From contig NZ_BMTF01000007.1 in the NCBI RefSeq assembly GCF_014649535.1, forward strand, positions 62,001 through 126,000: a stretch of DNA of 64,000 nucleotides, in the 5' to 3' direction. A program made the translations under genes and the position numbers. The first letter of the stretch is position 1. Every line of letters begins with the position of its first letter. The stretch comes from Streptomyces gelaticus. Its GTDB lineage: Bacteria > Actinomycetota > Actinomycetes > Streptomycetales > Streptomycetaceae. Positions 16,382 through 27,315 of this stretch are shown one piece after another. The notes below the pieces were generated by a model, which saw nothing but the letters and a program-made list of their open reading frames with translations, was not told the origin of the DNA and searched no databases.

Positions 16382-19300
16382 CGAGGTGGCGGGCAATCGC
16401 TTCCGGGGTTCGCAGGGTGAACAGATCGCGGATGGTGATCACGGGACCGTACTCTCGGCGGAGCAGCCCGTTCAGCCGCACCGCCAGCATGGAGTGCCCG
16501 CCGAGGGACACGAAGTCGCTCTCCGCGCTCACCTCGTCGTCGTCCAAGTCCAGCGCCTCGGCGAAGAACTCGCACACCATGGTCTCGGTTCCGGTCTCCG
16601 GGGCGCGTTCTCCCGCAGTGGTCAGCGCGCCGAGCGGCCTGGCCTCCGGCAGCGCCCCGGTGTCGGCCTTCCCGTTCACCGTGAGGGGGATGGCGTCGAC
16701 CCGGGCGAAATGCGTCGGGCGCAGGAAGTCCGGCAGCCCGGCGCCGACTTCCGCGGCGACCTGCGCCAGGTCGGCGCCGTCCAGCACGAGATAGGCAGCC
16801 AGCCGGTACCCGCCGTCGACCTGCGGGTCTGGCTGGGCGACCGCGGCGGCGAACCGCACCGCCGGGTGCGCCGCGAACACGGCCTCGACCTCGCCGGGTT
16901 CGACCCGGTGCCCGCGGATCTTGACCTGCTGGTCGGTGCGGCCCAGGTACGTCAGGTTCCCGTCGGGCCGGCGGATCACCAGGTCGCCGGTGCGGTACAT
17001 CCGCTCGCCGGGTCCGGCGAACGGGCACGCGACGAAGCGGTGCGCGGTCCGGGCGCTCTGCCCGAGGTAGCCGCGCGCGATGCCGATGCCCGCTACATAC
17101 AGCTCACCGGGGACCCCGTCGGGCAGCGGGCGCAGCCACGGATCGAGTACGTACACCTCGGTGTTGTCGATCGCCACGCCCACCACCGGGTCCTGGCATT
17201 CGAAGGTGCCGACGCCGAGGGTGTTGATGGTGTACTCGGTGGGTCCGTACAGGTTGTAGCCGGCCGTTCCCTCGGTCCTGGCGAGCCGCTGCCAGAGCGT
17301 CGGGGTGACGGCCTCGCCGCCCAGCAGCACCAGCGCCGGCCGCCGTGCCGGATCGTCCAGCAGGCCCTCGGCCACCAGCTGTTGTGCGTAGGTCGGGGTC
17401 ACGTTGATGACGTCGATCGCGTGCTCACGGCAGTACTCGACCAGGCGGGGGGCGTCGCGGCGCAGTTCCTCGTCGCAGATGTGGACCTCGTGGCCGTCGG
17501 CGAGCCACAGCAGTTCCTCCCACGACATGTCGAAGGCGAACGACACGGTGTGCGCGATCCGGAACACCCGGTGGCCGTGCTCGGCGAGGACCGGTTCGAA
17601 GATGCGCCGCTGATGGTTGATCAGCATGTTGGTGAGCCCGGCGTATTCGGTCACCACGCCCTTGGGCTTCCCGGTCGAGCCGGAGGTGTGGATCACGTAC
17701 GCGGGGTGCCGCAGGCGGTCCGGGTCGCCGGGCGCGAACGTCACGTACGGATCGGCCTCGGGCAGGGGCCGGTCCAGCTCGATCAGCTCGCCGGTCAGCC
17801 GGGGCGACACGGCGCTCACGGTGAGGATCGCCTCGGGCCGGGCGTCCGCGACGACGGCCGCGATCCGCTCGTCCGGGTGGTCCAGTTCCAGCGGTACGTA
17901 CGCGGCGCCGACGCGCAGCACGGCGAACAGCGCCACGATCGAGTCGAGGGAGCGCGGGACCGCAAGACCCACGGTCGTTCCGGGCCCGATGCCCCGGCGG
18001 GCGAGCACACCGGCCAACGCCCTGCTGCCATCCTGGAGTTGGGCGAAGGTCAGGGTCGAGCCGTGGGCGACGAGCGCGACGCGGCCGGGGGCGCGGTCCG
18101 CCGCCCGGTCGAAGCGGTCGACGACGGTGTCCGTGCCGATGTCGGTGCGCACGGCGGGCTCGGGGGCCGGGACGAGGCCCGGCAGCGCGCCCACCTTCCC
18201 CGTCGACCGGGCGAGGTCCTCCAGTATGCGGAGGTAGTCGTCGAGGAGACGGCGGGCTCCCTCGGGGTCGTCGTCGCGGTGCTCCAGCTTGACCGTGAGC
18301 CGGTCGCCGGGCGTGACGACCCAGGTGAACGGGTAGTGCGTGGAGTCGTCGGCCCGCACGGAGGTGATGCCGTGCCGGGCGTTCATCCCGGCGAACGCGT
18401 CCAGGTCCAGGAAATTCTGGAGCACGAACAGGTTGTCGAAGAGGGTGTCGTGCCCGCCGGCCCGCTGGATCTCGCCGAGCCCCAGGTGCTCGTGCTCCAT
18501 CGCCTCGACCCGGGCCGCCTGTACGGCCGCCAGGTACGCGCCGACCGTGTCGTCGGGCCGGGCCCGCGTCCACATGGGCACCGTGTTGAGCAGCACACCG
18601 ACGATGTCCGAGTGGCCCTCGCCCTCGCGGCCCGAGACGGTCACACCGAACACGGCGTCACCGCGGCCCGTGCGGGCGCCGAGCAGCAGGCCGAACGCGG
18701 CGGTCAGCACCGTGTTCAGGGTGACTCCGTGCACCCTGGCCGCGTCCCGCAGCAGGTCGGAGAGTCCGGCGGACAACGTGTGCGTGATCGCGCGTGGCAG
18801 GCCGTCCGGCAGGGCCGGGGACGGCCCGGCAAGCAGTGTCGGGCCCGGCAGTCCTGCCAGGTGCTCCGCCCAGAAGCGGTTCGACGCCTCGGGGTCCCTG
18901 GCGGCGAGCGTCCGGGCGTAGTCCTCGAATCCCGGCACGGCCGAAGTCGCGGCCAACGGCTCGCCCGCCACGACGGCCTCGTACGCCCCGAACAGGTCCC
19001 GCAGCACGATCTCGCGCGACCAGCCGTCCCAGAGCAGCAGGTGGTAGCTGAGGAGCAGGCCGTCCCGGCCGTCGGGCAGCCGCACCACGGTCAGCCGGAT
19101 CAGTGGTGGCTCGCCCGGTTCGAATCCCGACTCGCGGTCCCGGGTGCGCAGTTCCTCGGCCTCCGCCTCGGACTTCGCGGCGACCGTACGGACCTCGACC
19201 CGTCGGCCCGCCCTGAGGACCTGGACCGGGTTTCCGTCGTCGTCGGTGGTGAATCCGGCGCCCACGACCGGGTGGCGCGCGATCACGTACGCCATCGCCT

Positions 19301-22300
19301 CGGCCAGCGCGTCGGGGTCCAGGCGCCGGTCGAAGGTGAACCAGCTCTGCGCGACGTAGTGTCCGGCCGTGCCCGCCATCTGGGCCTGGAAGAACAGGCC
19401 CCGCTGGAGCGGGGTGACCGGGGCGGTGCGCTCGGCGGCGGCGGAGGCGTCGGCGATGTGCTCCAGTGCGGTGCGCCAGTGCTCGGTGATCCCGTCGGGT
19501 ATGCCCTCGGCGAGGGTGAAGGCCGCGTGCAGGCTTCCGGTGGCGTCATCGGTCCACGCGTCGACCTCGACCGCGTACGGGCTGTCCTGGTCGCCGCCGG
19601 TGAGGTGGAGGGCCCGGGACTCGCCGCCCCGGCCGAGGTAGTTGAAGAGCACCTGCGGGCGGGCTTCCAGCAGCGGGGCCGTCTGCGGGTCGAGGTACCT
19701 GAGCTGGCCGTAGGCGACGTGATCTCGCTCGTCCGGCTGGCGTGCGGCGAGCTCGCGCGCCGCCGCGACGGGGTCGGTGTGCGCCGTGAGCCGCACCGGT
19801 GCGATGGCGGTGAACCAGCCGACGGTACGGGAGTAGTCGTGGTGCTCCAGGGCCGGGACCCGGCCGTGCCGCTCCAGTTCGATCGCGAGATCGGTGGGCG
19901 TGGGCTGGATGCGGGTCAGCGCGGTGCGCAGCGCGCCGCACAGCAGCTCGGTGAGGCCCACGCCGAGTGCGGCGGGGGCACTGCGCGTCACGCGGTCGCT
20001 CACCTCGGGGGCGAGCACGACCGTGGTCTTCCGCAGGTCCCGGACCTCGGGGAGCAGGGCGGGCGCCTCCAGCGTGGTGATCCAGCGTCCGAGGGAGCCG
20101 GCCGCCCGGCCGGACCGGGCCGCCAGCGCCTCGGCGTACTCGGCGTAGGACGTGGTCGGCGGTGGCAGGGCCGCGCCGCCGAGGGCGGTGGCCAGGTCGT
20201 CGAGCAGGATCAGCCAGGACACCGCGTCGACGGCGAGGTGGTGCACGGTGACCACCAGGGTGCGGCTCGCCGCCAGCCAGGAGAACGCGATGACGTCCCC
20301 GGACTCGGGGTCGAGCCGTGCGGCGGCCTCGTTCGCCGCGGCCGTCGCGTCGGGGGTGTTCACCGGTGTGACGGCGACCTCTCGGGCGGGTTCGGTGCGC
20401 AGGGTCCACACGCCGTGCTCGACGCGCAGCCGCAGTCGCAGGGCCGGGTGTGCGGCCACGACGGCGTTCGCGGCGCGGCGGGCGTCGGCGAGGTCGGTGC
20501 CCTCGGCCGCGACCACCGCCCTGGCCTGGGCGAACCGGGCGAGCGAGCCGCCCAGTTCGCGCCGGCGCAGGATGATCGGGGTGGCCGGCAGCGGGCCGTC
20601 CTCGCGCTGGGCCGGGGCGGGCGCGACGGGCTGCGGGGCGCGTGTGGCCGGCCGGCCGGCGAGCGCGCGCGGTGTCTTCAACAGGAACACGTCCCGGGGC
20701 GCGATCCGCAGGCCGAGCGCCCTGGCGCGGTTGATCACGGTGATGGCGACGATGCTGTCGCCACCGGCGCCGAAGAAGTCGGTGTCGGCGTCCACGGCGA
20801 CGCCGGGCAGTGCCTCGGCGAAGATGCCGACCAGTGCGGTGAGCGCGGAGTCGCTCGTGGCCACCGGGGCCTCGTCCCGGGCGGCGCGCGCGGTCAGGGC
20901 CTCGCGGTCCAGCTTGCCGTTGACCGTCAGCGGCAGGGCGTCCACCGGCAGCACCCGTCCCGGCACCATGTGCACGGGCAGCTTGGCGGACAGCAGGGCC
21001 GTGAAGTCGCCGGGCACCCGGCCGACGACGTGGGCGACGAGATGGTCGCCGCTGTCCGCCACGGTGACGGCCGCGTCGACGACGCCGTCGAGTTCCCGCA
21101 CCGCGGACTCCACTTCGCCGGGCTCGATCCGGAAGCCCTTGAGCTGCACCTGGTCGTCCGCGCGGCCGGCGAACTCCAGCTCGCCGTCGAGGGTGCGGCG
21201 GGCGAGGTCGCCGGTGTGGTACATGCGGGAGCCGTCGGCCGCGAACGGGTTCGCCACGAACCGGCCCGCGGTGAGCCCCGGCCGGCCCAGGTAGCCGAGC
21301 GACACCTGGTCCCCGGCCACGTAGATGGCGCCTACCCGGCCCGGCGGCACCGGCCGGAGCCGGTCGTCGAGCAGATGGACGGCCAGGCCGGGGACCGGGC
21401 CGCCGATCGGGCTGACGTCGTCGCCGCGGCCGAAGTCCTCGTCGGTCAGCACCCGGTGGGTGACATGGACGGTGGTCTCGGTGATGCCGTACATGTTGAC
21501 CAGCTCGGGCGCACCGGTGCCGTGCCGCTCGACCCAGCCGCGCAGCCGTCCGAGGTCCAGCGCCTCTCCCCCGAAGACGACCCGGCGCAGCGCGGTGACC
21601 GGTTCGGCGGCGAGCCGGTCGGCCTCGATGAACTGGTGGAACGCCGACGGGGTCTGGTTGAGCACGGTCACGCCGCGCTCGCGGACCAGCCGGTGGAAGT
21701 CGACCGGGGAGCGGGTCAGCGCGTACTCCGGCACCAGCAGTTCACCGCCGTGCACCAAGGCGCCCCACAGCTCCCAGACCGCGAAGTCGAAGGAGAAGGA
21801 GTGGAACTGGACCCAGACGTCGTGCGGGCCGAAGTCCATGTCGGGCCGGGTGTTCGCGAGGAGCGTCACCACGGCGGAGTGCGGGACCACGACGCCCTTG
21901 GGGCGGCCGGTCGAGCCGGAGGTGTGGATCACGTACGCGGGGTCGCGCCAGTCGGGCCCGGGCCCGGTGGTGGCGGCCGGAACCGGCTCCTCGCCCTGGA
22001 CGAGCACCCGGGCCGCCACGCCCGCCCGGTCCAGCAGGCGGGTGAAGCGGTCCCGCTGTTCACGGCCGACGAGCACGACCTGCGGGGCGGCGTCGGCGAG
22101 GATGTACTCCAGCCGCTCGTCCGGGTACGCCGGATCCAGTGGTACGTACGCGCCACCCGCGGTGACGACCGCGACCAGCGCGACGACCTGCTCCACGCAG
22201 CGCGGTACGGCGACGGCGACCCGGGTGCCGGGACCGGCCCCGGCCGCACGCAGGACCGAGGCCAACTCGTCCTTGGCCTTGGCGAGTTCACCGTACGTCA

Positions 22301-25300
22301 GTGACCGGGTGGCACCGTCGAGGGCGCACTGGGTGACGGCGGTGGCTGCCGGGTCGCGGTCCGCGGCGGCGTCGAACAGCTCGCCCAGGGTGACCGGAGG
22401 GACCGGCGCCGGGCTCCGGCCGGCCTCGGGGGCCAGGAGGCCGTCGACCGGGGTGTCCGGCTGTTCGAGCAGGGCGGTGAGGGTCCGGGTGAAGGTGCCC
22501 AGGATCGCCTCGGCGCTCTCCCGGCGCAGCAGCTCCCCGTCGTGGATCAGGCCGAAGCGCGGACGGCCGTCGGCGGTGCGCTCCACGACCAGCGTCAACG
22601 GGTAGTGCGGGGCGCCTTCGTTGACGATGCCGGTGATGACCAGTTCGTCGCCGGGTCCGCGCAGCGTCTCCACGTCGGTCGCGACGTCGAACACCACGAG
22701 GGTGTCGAACAGCGGGCCGGTGCCGGCCCGGCGGCCGATCCCGGCCAGCGAGACGTGCTGGTGCGCCAGCACGGTGCTCTGGTGTTCCTTCACCGCGGTG
22801 AGCAGCTCGCCCGCCGTGGTGGCGGCGGACCAACGGGCGCGTACGGGGACCGTGTTGATGAACAGCCCGACCATGTCCCCGATGCCGGGCACCTCGGCGT
22901 CGCGCCCGGAGACCGTGGAGCCGAACACGACGTCCCGGCCGTGCAGGATGCCGCCCAGCGTCACCGCCCACGCGCTGTGCACGGCCACGCTCAGCGGCAC
23001 ACCGGCCAGCCGGGCGGCGGCGTCGATGTCGAGGGCGGGCTCAGCGGTGATGTCCGCGAACCGGTCGGAGGGGGTGTGCCCCTCGGCCACCAGCGAGGGG
23101 CCGGGCAGCCCGGCCAGCTCGTGGTGCCACACCCGGTCGCTCTCATCGCGGTCGCGTCCGGCGAGCCAGGCCACGTAGTCGCGGTATCCGCCGAGCGGGT
23201 ACACGCTCCCCGGCGCGTGGTACTCGGCCAGCAGCGCGCGGAGCATCGGCGGCACCGACCAGCCGTCGGCGACGATGTGGTGCACGGTCTGCACCAGGAC
23301 GTTGCGGCCGGAACCGGCGCGGATGAGTGTGTACCGCATCAACGGCCCGGCGGCCAGGTCGAAGCCGGCGCGGCGGTCCCGCTCGGCGTGGTCGCGGATC
23401 TCCTCGTCGGTGAGGCCGGGGCGGTCCAGCGTGGTGAAGGGTGCCCGTGCGCCGCCCTCGACGACGGAGACGACCCGGCCGTCGGCGAGGGCCGTGAACC
23501 GGGCGGCCAGGTTGGGGTACAGCGTGAGCAGCCGGGTGGCCGCCGCCGCGAGCCGGTCGGCGTCCACGTCGCCGCCCAGCGTCAGCAGCTGCTGCTCGAC
23601 GTAACTGCCGGTCGTGTGGTCGTCGAAGACCGAGTGGAAGTACAGGCCCTCCTGCAAGGGGGTCAGCGGCAGGACGTCCCGCAGCTCCGGACCGTCCAGC
23701 TCGTCGATATCGGACTGGGTGAGCCGCACCAGGGGGAAGTCGCTGGGGGTGTGGCCGCCTTCTTCGAGCGCGGCCAGGGCGGACAGGGCGGCTCGGAAGT
23801 ACCCGCCGAGGGCGGCGATGTCCTCGTCGGTGAACATCCCCTCGGGCCAGGAGATGGTGGTGACCAGCTCGTACGCGCCGCTCGCGTCGGGTTCGGCGAT
23901 GGCGTTGAACTCCAGGGCACGCGGCAGCCGCATCCTCGGGTCGCGCTTCTCCCCCAACTGAGCGGTGGTGCCGGTGAGTTGCCAGTCGTCGGACGAGCCC
24001 GCATCGAAGCGGCCCAGGTAGTTGAACAGCACCTGCGGTGCGGGGGTGGTCAGTCCGGTGTCGCTCAGGTAGCGCAGGGCACCGTAGGAGACGCCGTTGC
24101 CGGGCACGGCGGCGAGGTCCTCCTTGACCGCCTTGAGGGCGGCGGCCAGGTACGCGGGTGCGGTGAAGTCGGCTGTCGTGCCGGGGTCGACGGTCACCGG
24201 GAACAGGGTGGTGAACCAGCCCACGGTCCGCGAGAGTTCCGGTTCGAAGCCGGTCGCGTCCGCCACGTGGCGCCCCTCGCGGCCGTGTCCCTCCAGTTCG
24301 ATGTGGGCGAACGTCTGGTCCTGCCCCCGGTCGCGGCGCCACCGGGCGAGGGCGACGGCGAGCGCGGTCAGCAGTACGTCGTTGACGCCCGCGTGGAATT
24401 TCGCGGGGATCGCGCCGAGCAGCGCGGCGGTGTCCTCGGGGCCCACGGAGACGGTCCGTGTCCGCTCCCGGGCGACGGTGTCGGTGCCGGACGGCGCGCG
24501 CCGGCCCAGCGGTGCGTCGGCTCCCGGCAGGGGGCGCTGGAAGTGGGCGCGGTCGGTGTCGAAGGCGGCGCGGTCCAGCAGCTGGGTCCATCGTCTGAAC
24601 GACGTTCCCACGGGGGGAAGTTCGACCGGCGCGCCGGAGGCGTACTGGCGCCAGGCCGTGGCCAGGTCGTCCATCAGGATCCGCCAGGACACCCCGTCGA
24701 TCACGACGTGGTGGGCGACCAGGACCAGTTGCCGCGCCTCGCGGCGCCACACGGCGCGCAGCATCACACCGTTGTCCGGGTCGAGCCCCTCGGCGGCGAG
24801 TTCCACGCACTGGGCCGGCGACCGGTCGCTCTCCTGCCACGCGACCGCGGCCCGTCCGGCCCCGGGGATGTCGAAGCTCCAGCGCTCGCCGCGCACCAGC
24901 CTGGCGCGCAGCATGTCGTGCCGTCCCAGTAGCGCGGCGAGGATCTCGTCGAGCGCGTCGGCGGTCAGCTCCGCCGGTGTGTTCAGCACGACGGACTGCA
25001 CGAAGCCGTCGATCGCGTCCGTGGTCCGGCCGAGCCACTGCACGATGGGCGATCCCACGACAGGGCCGGTCGCGATGTCGCCGTGGTCCACGGCGGAGAC
25101 GTCCTCGCGGCTCGCCACCGCGGCCAGTGCCCCGAGGACGCTGTGGGTGAAGATCTGCCGGGCGGTGACATGGAGGCCGGCCTCCCGCAGCGCGCTCAGC
25201 AGTGAGATCGCCAGAATGCTGTCCCCGCCGAGCCGGAAGAAGTCCTGGTCGACCCCGGCCTCTTCCAGGCGCAGCACCGCCGCGACGGCCGCGCACACCG

Positions 25301-27254
25301 CCCGCTCGTTGTCGGTGGCGGGCGCCACGACGGCGCCCGTGCCGATCTCGGGTTCCGGCAGGGCGCCCCGGTCGAGCTTGCCGTTCGCGGTGAGCGGGAA
25401 CTCCTTCATCACGACGAGGTGGGCGGGCGCCATGTACTCCACCATGTGCCGGGCGGCCCACTCCTGGACGTCGTCCGCCCGCAGCTCCGTGTGGCCGGCG
25501 GCCGGGATCACGTACCCCACCAGGTAGGTGCCGCCCACCGTGTTCTTCTTCGCGACGACGCAGGTGTGCCGGACCCCGGGGTGTTCGGCGAGGCCGGCCT
25601 CGACGTCCTCGATCTCCAGCCGCATGCCGCGGATCTTGATCTGGTTGTCGGCGCGGCCGAGGAAGTCCAGCGAACCGTCCGGGGCGAACCGCGCGAGGTC
25701 GCCGGTCCGGTACAGCCGGGACCCGTCGTCGGCGAAGGGGTTCGCGACGAACCGGGAGGCGGTCAGACCGGGTGCGTTGACGTATCCACGTCCCAGGAGG
25801 AGCCCGCCCACGTACAGTTCACCGCCGACCCCGGCCGGCACCGGGCGCAGTTCTTCGTCGAGCACGTACAGCTGGGTGTTGGGGTTGGCCCGGCCGATCG
25901 AGGTCGAGAGGCGTTCGGCCGCGCCCCGGTAGATGACGTGGGAGACGCCGATGGTCGTCTCGGCCGGACCGTAGCCGTGGTACAGCGGTATGTCGAGCCG
26001 GGCGCGGAACCGCTCGTACAGCTCCGGGGTCAGCACCTCGCCGCCGCACCAGACGTGCCGCAGGCTGTCCAGGCGGCCGGAGTCGCCCACGATCTCCAGC
26101 AGCACGTCCAGCATGGACGACACCAGGTAGGTGAAGGTGACGCGCTGCTCGGCGATCACACTCAGCAGGTGGTGCGGGTCGCGTTCACCGCCGGGCCGCA
26201 GGATCACCAGCCTGCCGCCGGAGACCAGCGGCAGGAAGATCTCGTTGATGGAGATGTCGAAGGACAACGGCGCCTTGAACAGCGACGCGTCGTCGTGGCC
26301 GAAGCGCAGGATCTCGTCGACCTGCCACAGCAGGCGCTCGCTGATCGCCTCGTGCCGGATCATGGCGCCCTTGGGCCGTCCGGTCGAACCGGACGTGAAG
26401 ATCACGTACGCCAGGGCGGCGCCGGGGACGGCCGCCTCCGGCCCCTCGGCCCGGCAGTCGGCGAACCGCCAGTCGTCGAGGTCGACGGCCACCGCGTCCG
26501 GCTCACCCGGACCGTGCTCGCCGGAGCCGTTGAGCTGGAGCACGACCCGGGCGTCCTCGACGACGACGGCGCGGCGCGCGGCGGGCCACTGCGGATCGAG
26601 CGGCACGAACGCGCACTTGGCCTGGAGAACGGCGAGGAGTCCGATGACCATCTCGGCGCAGCGGCCGAGCGAGATCCCGACGACCTGCTCGGGGCCGAGG
26701 CCGCGTTCGATCAAGTGGTGAGCCAACTGACCTGAGTATGAGGCAACTTGTCGGTACGTCAGGGAACGGTGTTCATCGACGATCGCGACGGCGTCCGGCC
26801 TGGCACGGGCCTGCGCACGGAACATCTCCATGACGGTGGGGCGGACCCGGTCGGCCCGGTTGTCGTTCCACTCGGCCAGGGTTTCGATCCTCGCTGCCGC
26901 ACTGGACGGGCCGATGGTGCCGAGGGGGCGGTCCGGGAAGTCGGCCAGGTCGTCCAGTGCGAGCTGCGCGTCGGCCGGGCCGGCGTCACCGGGGACGGCG
27001 ATGCTCCAGCCGTCCGCGACGGCTTCCCAACCACCGCTGCCGGTACCGCCGTTGTCGACCCACCCGAGGACATCGGTGAACAGTGTGCCGGGGGTGAGGT
27101 CCATACCGTCGGGGCCGAGGCCGGTCGCCCAGTACGACAGCCCGATGGCACAGGCTTCGGCGATGGTCCGGTCACTGTGGTCGCCGGTTCGCCGGCGCAA
27201 ACCGGCCAGGCGAGCGGGAGAAAGCAGTACGCGAGGAGCGCTCGGTTCCGTCAT
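16368..27254 (-). CDS. cchH: Coelichelin-type trimodular NRPS
   Basis: The 3628-residue protein is organised A1 (about 135-625), PCP1 (Ser679 in LGGDSI), E1 (HHVVIDG, His849), C2 (HHIVADG, His1326), A2 (about 1620-2115), PCP2 (Ser2167), E2 (HHLAVDA, His2339), C3 (about 2605-3020), A3 (about 3040-3535), PCP3 (Ser3588 in LGGHSM), with no thioesterase. Pocket codes read from the sequence are DINYWGGIG (A1), DFWNVGMVH (A2, threonine) and DMENLGLIN (A3). As I recall, A1 and A3 match formyl-hydroxyornithine and hydroxyornithine in CchH. C3 carries HLLLWDG instead of HHxxxDG. Residues 1-110 look like the end of a lost condensation domain. Confidence 0.97.
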   Translation of the reverse strand: MTEPSAPRVLLSPARLAGLRRRTGDHSDRTIAEACAIGLSYWATGLGPDGMDLTPGTLFTDVLGWVDNGGTGSGGWEAVADGWSIAVPGDAGPADAQLALDDLADFPDRPLGTIGPSSAAARIETLAEWNDNRADRVRPTVMEMFRAQARARPDAVAIVDEHRSLTYRQVASYSGQLAHHLIERGLGPEQVVGISLGRCAEMVIGLLAVLQAKCAFVPLDPQWPAARRAVVVEDARVVLQLNGSGEHGPGEPDAVAVDLDDWRFADCRAEGPEAAVPGAALAYVIFTSGSTGRPKGAMIRHEAISERLLWQVDEILRFGHDDASLFKAPLSFDISINEIFLPLVSGGRLVILRPGGERDPHHLLSVIAEQRVTFTYLVSSMLDVLLEIVGDSGRLDSLRHVWCGGEVLTPELYERFRARLDIPLYHGYGPAETTIGVSHVIYRGAAERLSTSIGRANPNTQLYVLDEELRPVPAGVGGELYVGGLLLGRGYVNAPGLTASRFVANPFADDGSRLYRTGDLARFAPDGSLDFLGRADNQIKIRGMRLEIEDVEAGLAEHPGVRHTCVVAKKNTVGGTYLVGYVIPAAGHTELRADDVQEWAARHMVEYMAPAHLVVMKEFPLTANGKLDRGALPEPEIGTGAVVAPATDNERAVCAAVAAVLRLEEAGVDQDFFRLGGDSILAISLLSALREAGLHVTARQIFTHSVLGALAAVASREDVSAVDHGDIATGPVVGSPIVQWLGRTTDAIDGFVQSVVLNTPAELTADALDEILAALLGRHDMLRARLVRGERWSFDIPGAGRAAVAWQESDRSPAQCVELAAEGLDPDNGVMLRAVWRREARQLVLVAHHVVIDGVSWRILMDDLATAWRQYASGAPVELPPVGTSFRRWTQLLDRAAFDTDRAHFQRPLPGADAPLGRRAPSGTDTVARERTRTVSVGPEDTAALLGAIPAKFHAGVNDVLLTALAVALARWRRDRGQDQTFAHIELEGHGREGRHVADATGFEPELSRTVGWFTTLFPVTVDPGTTADFTAPAYLAAALKAVKEDLAAVPGNGVSYGALRYLSDTGLTTPAPQVLFNYLGRFDAGSSDDWQLTGTTAQLGEKRDPRMRLPRALEFNAIAEPDASGAYELVTTISWPEGMFTDEDIAALGGYFRAALSALAALEEGGHTPSDFPLVRLTQSDIDELDGPELRDVLPLTPLQEGLYFHSVFDDHTTGSYVEQQLLTLGGDVDADRLAAAATRLLTLYPNLAARFTALADGRVVSVVEGGARAPFTTLDRPGLTDEEIRDHAERDRRAGFDLAAGPLMRYTLIRAGSGRNVLVQTVHHIVADGWSVPPMLRALLAEYHAPGSVYPLGGYRDYVAWLAGRDRDESDRVWHHELAGLPGPSLVAEGHTPSDRFADITAEPALDIDAAARLAGVPLSVAVHSAWAVTLGGILHGRDVVFGSTVSGRDAEVPGIGDMVGLFINTVPVRARWSAATTAGELLTAVKEHQSTVLAHQHVSLAGIGRRAGTGPLFDTLVVFDVATDVETLRGPGDELVITGIVNEGAPHYPLTLVVERTADGRPRFGLIHDGELLRRESAEAILGTFTRTLTALLEQPDTPVDGLLAPEAGRSPAPVPPVTLGELFDAAADRDPAATAVTQCALDGATRSLTYGELAKAKDELASVLRAAGAGPGTRVAVAVPRCVEQVVALVAVVTAGGAYVPLDPAYPDERLEYILADAAPQVVLVGREQRDRFTRLLDRAGVAARVLVQGEEPVPAATTGPGPDWRDPAYVIHTSGSTGRPKGVVVPHSAVVTLLANTRPDMDFGPHDVWVQFHSFSFDFAVWELWGALVHGGELLVPEYALTRSPVDFHRLVRERGVTVLNQTPSAFHQFIEADRLAAEPVTALRRVVFGGEALDLGRLRGWVERHGTGAPELVNMYGITETTVHVTHRVLTDEDFGRGDDVSPIGGPVPGLAVHLLDDRLRPVPPGRVGAIYVAGDQVSLGYLGRPGLTAGRFVANPFAADGSRMYHTGDLARRTLDGELEFAGRADDQVQLKGFRIEPGEVESAVRELDGVVDAAVTVADSGDHLVAHVVGRVPGDFTALLSAKLPVHMVPGRVLPVDALPLTVNGKLDREALTARAARDEAPVATSDSALTALVGIFAEALPGVAVDADTDFFGAGGDSIVAITVINRARALGLRIAPRDVFLLKTPRALAGRPATRAPQPVAPAPAQREDGPLPATPIILRRRELGGSLARFAQARAVVAAEGTDLADARRAANAVVAAHPALRLRLRVEHGVWTLRTEPAREVAVTPVNTPDATAAANEAAARLDPESGDVIAFSWLAASRTLVVTVHHLAVDAVSWLILLDDLATALGGAALPPPTTSYAEYAEALAARSGRAAGSLGRWITTLEAPALLPEVRDLRKTTVVLAPEVSDRVTRSAPAALGVGLTELLCGALRTALTRIQPTPTDLAIELERHGRVPALEHHDYSRTVGWFTAIAPVRLTAHTDPVAAARELAARQPDERDHVAYGQLRYLDPQTAPLLEARPQVLFNYLGRGGESRALHLTGGDQDSPYAVEVDAWTDDATGSLHAAFTLAEGIPDGITEHWRTALEHIADASAAAERTAPVTPLQRGLFFQAQMAGTAGHYVAQSWFTFDRRLDPDALAEAMAYVIARHPVVGAGFTTDDDGNPVQVLRAGRRVEVRTVAAKSEAEAEELRTRDRESGFEPGEPPLIRLTVVRLPDGRDGLLLSYHLLLWDGWSREIVLRDLFGAYEAVVAGEPLAATSAVPGFEDYARTLAARDPEASNRFWAEHLAGLPGPTLLAGPSPALPDGLPRAITHTLSAGLSDLLRDAARVHGVTLNTVLTAAFGLLLGARTGRGDAVFGVTVSGREGEGHSDIVGVLLNTVPMWTRARPDDTVGAYLAAVQAARVEAMEHEHLGLGEIQRAGGHDTLFDNLFVLQNFLDLDAFAGMNARHGITSVRADDSTHYPFTWVVTPGDRLTVKLEHRDDDPEGARRLLDDYLRILEDLARSTGKVGALPGLVPAPEPAVRTDIGTDTVVDRFDRAADRAPGRVALVAHGSTLTFAQLQDGSRALAGVLARRGIGPGTTVGLAVPRSLDSIVALFAVLRVGAAYVPLELDHPDERIAAVVADARPEAILTVSAVSPRLTGELIELDRPLPEADPYVTFAPGDPDRLRHPAYVIHTSGSTGKPKGVVTEYAGLTNMLINHQRRIFEPVLAEHGHRVFRIAHTVSFAFDMSWEELLWLADGHEVHICDEELRRDAPRLVEYCREHAIDVINVTPTYAQQLVAEGLLDDPARRPALVLLGGEAVTPTLWQRLARTEGTAGYNLYGPTEYTINTLGVGTFECQDPVVGVAIDNTEVYVLDPWLRPLPDGVPGELYVAGIGIARGYLGQSARTAHRFVACPFAGPGERMYRTGDLVIRRPDGNLTYLGRTDQQVKIRGHRVEPGEVEAVFAAHPAVRFAAAVAQPDPQVDGGYRLAAYLVLDGADLAQVAAEVGAGLPDFLRPTHFARVDAIPLTVNGKADTGALPEARPLGALTTAGERAPETGTETMVCEFFAEALDLDDDEVSAESDFVSLGGHSMLAVRLNGLLRREYGPVITIRDLFTLRTPEAIARHLDENS

Positions 27255-27286
27255 CGAAGACTCAGCATCCTTCCAAGGTATGCAAG

Positions 27287-27315
27287 TTAGCCTAACCTAA
27301 CTTAGGTTCACCTAA
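27287..27315. promoter_or_regulatory. Two overlapping imperfect iron boxes upstream of cchH
   Basis: The segment holds TTAGCCTAACCTAACTTAG (27287-27305) and, overlapping it, CTAACTTAGGTTCACCTAA (27297-27315). By my count they match a TTAGGTTAGGCTAACCTAA consensus at 13 and 14 of 19 positions. They lie 33 bases or more before the cchH ATG and reach into the last codon of cchG. They could repress an internal promoter for cchH and cchI within the longer operon. Confidence 0.7.

Noticed and set aside
16281..22304. 2007-codon open frame opposite the NRPS
   Set aside because: The minus-strand frame has canonical NRPS motifs throughout. The plus-strand product is low in complexity and has no recognisable start.
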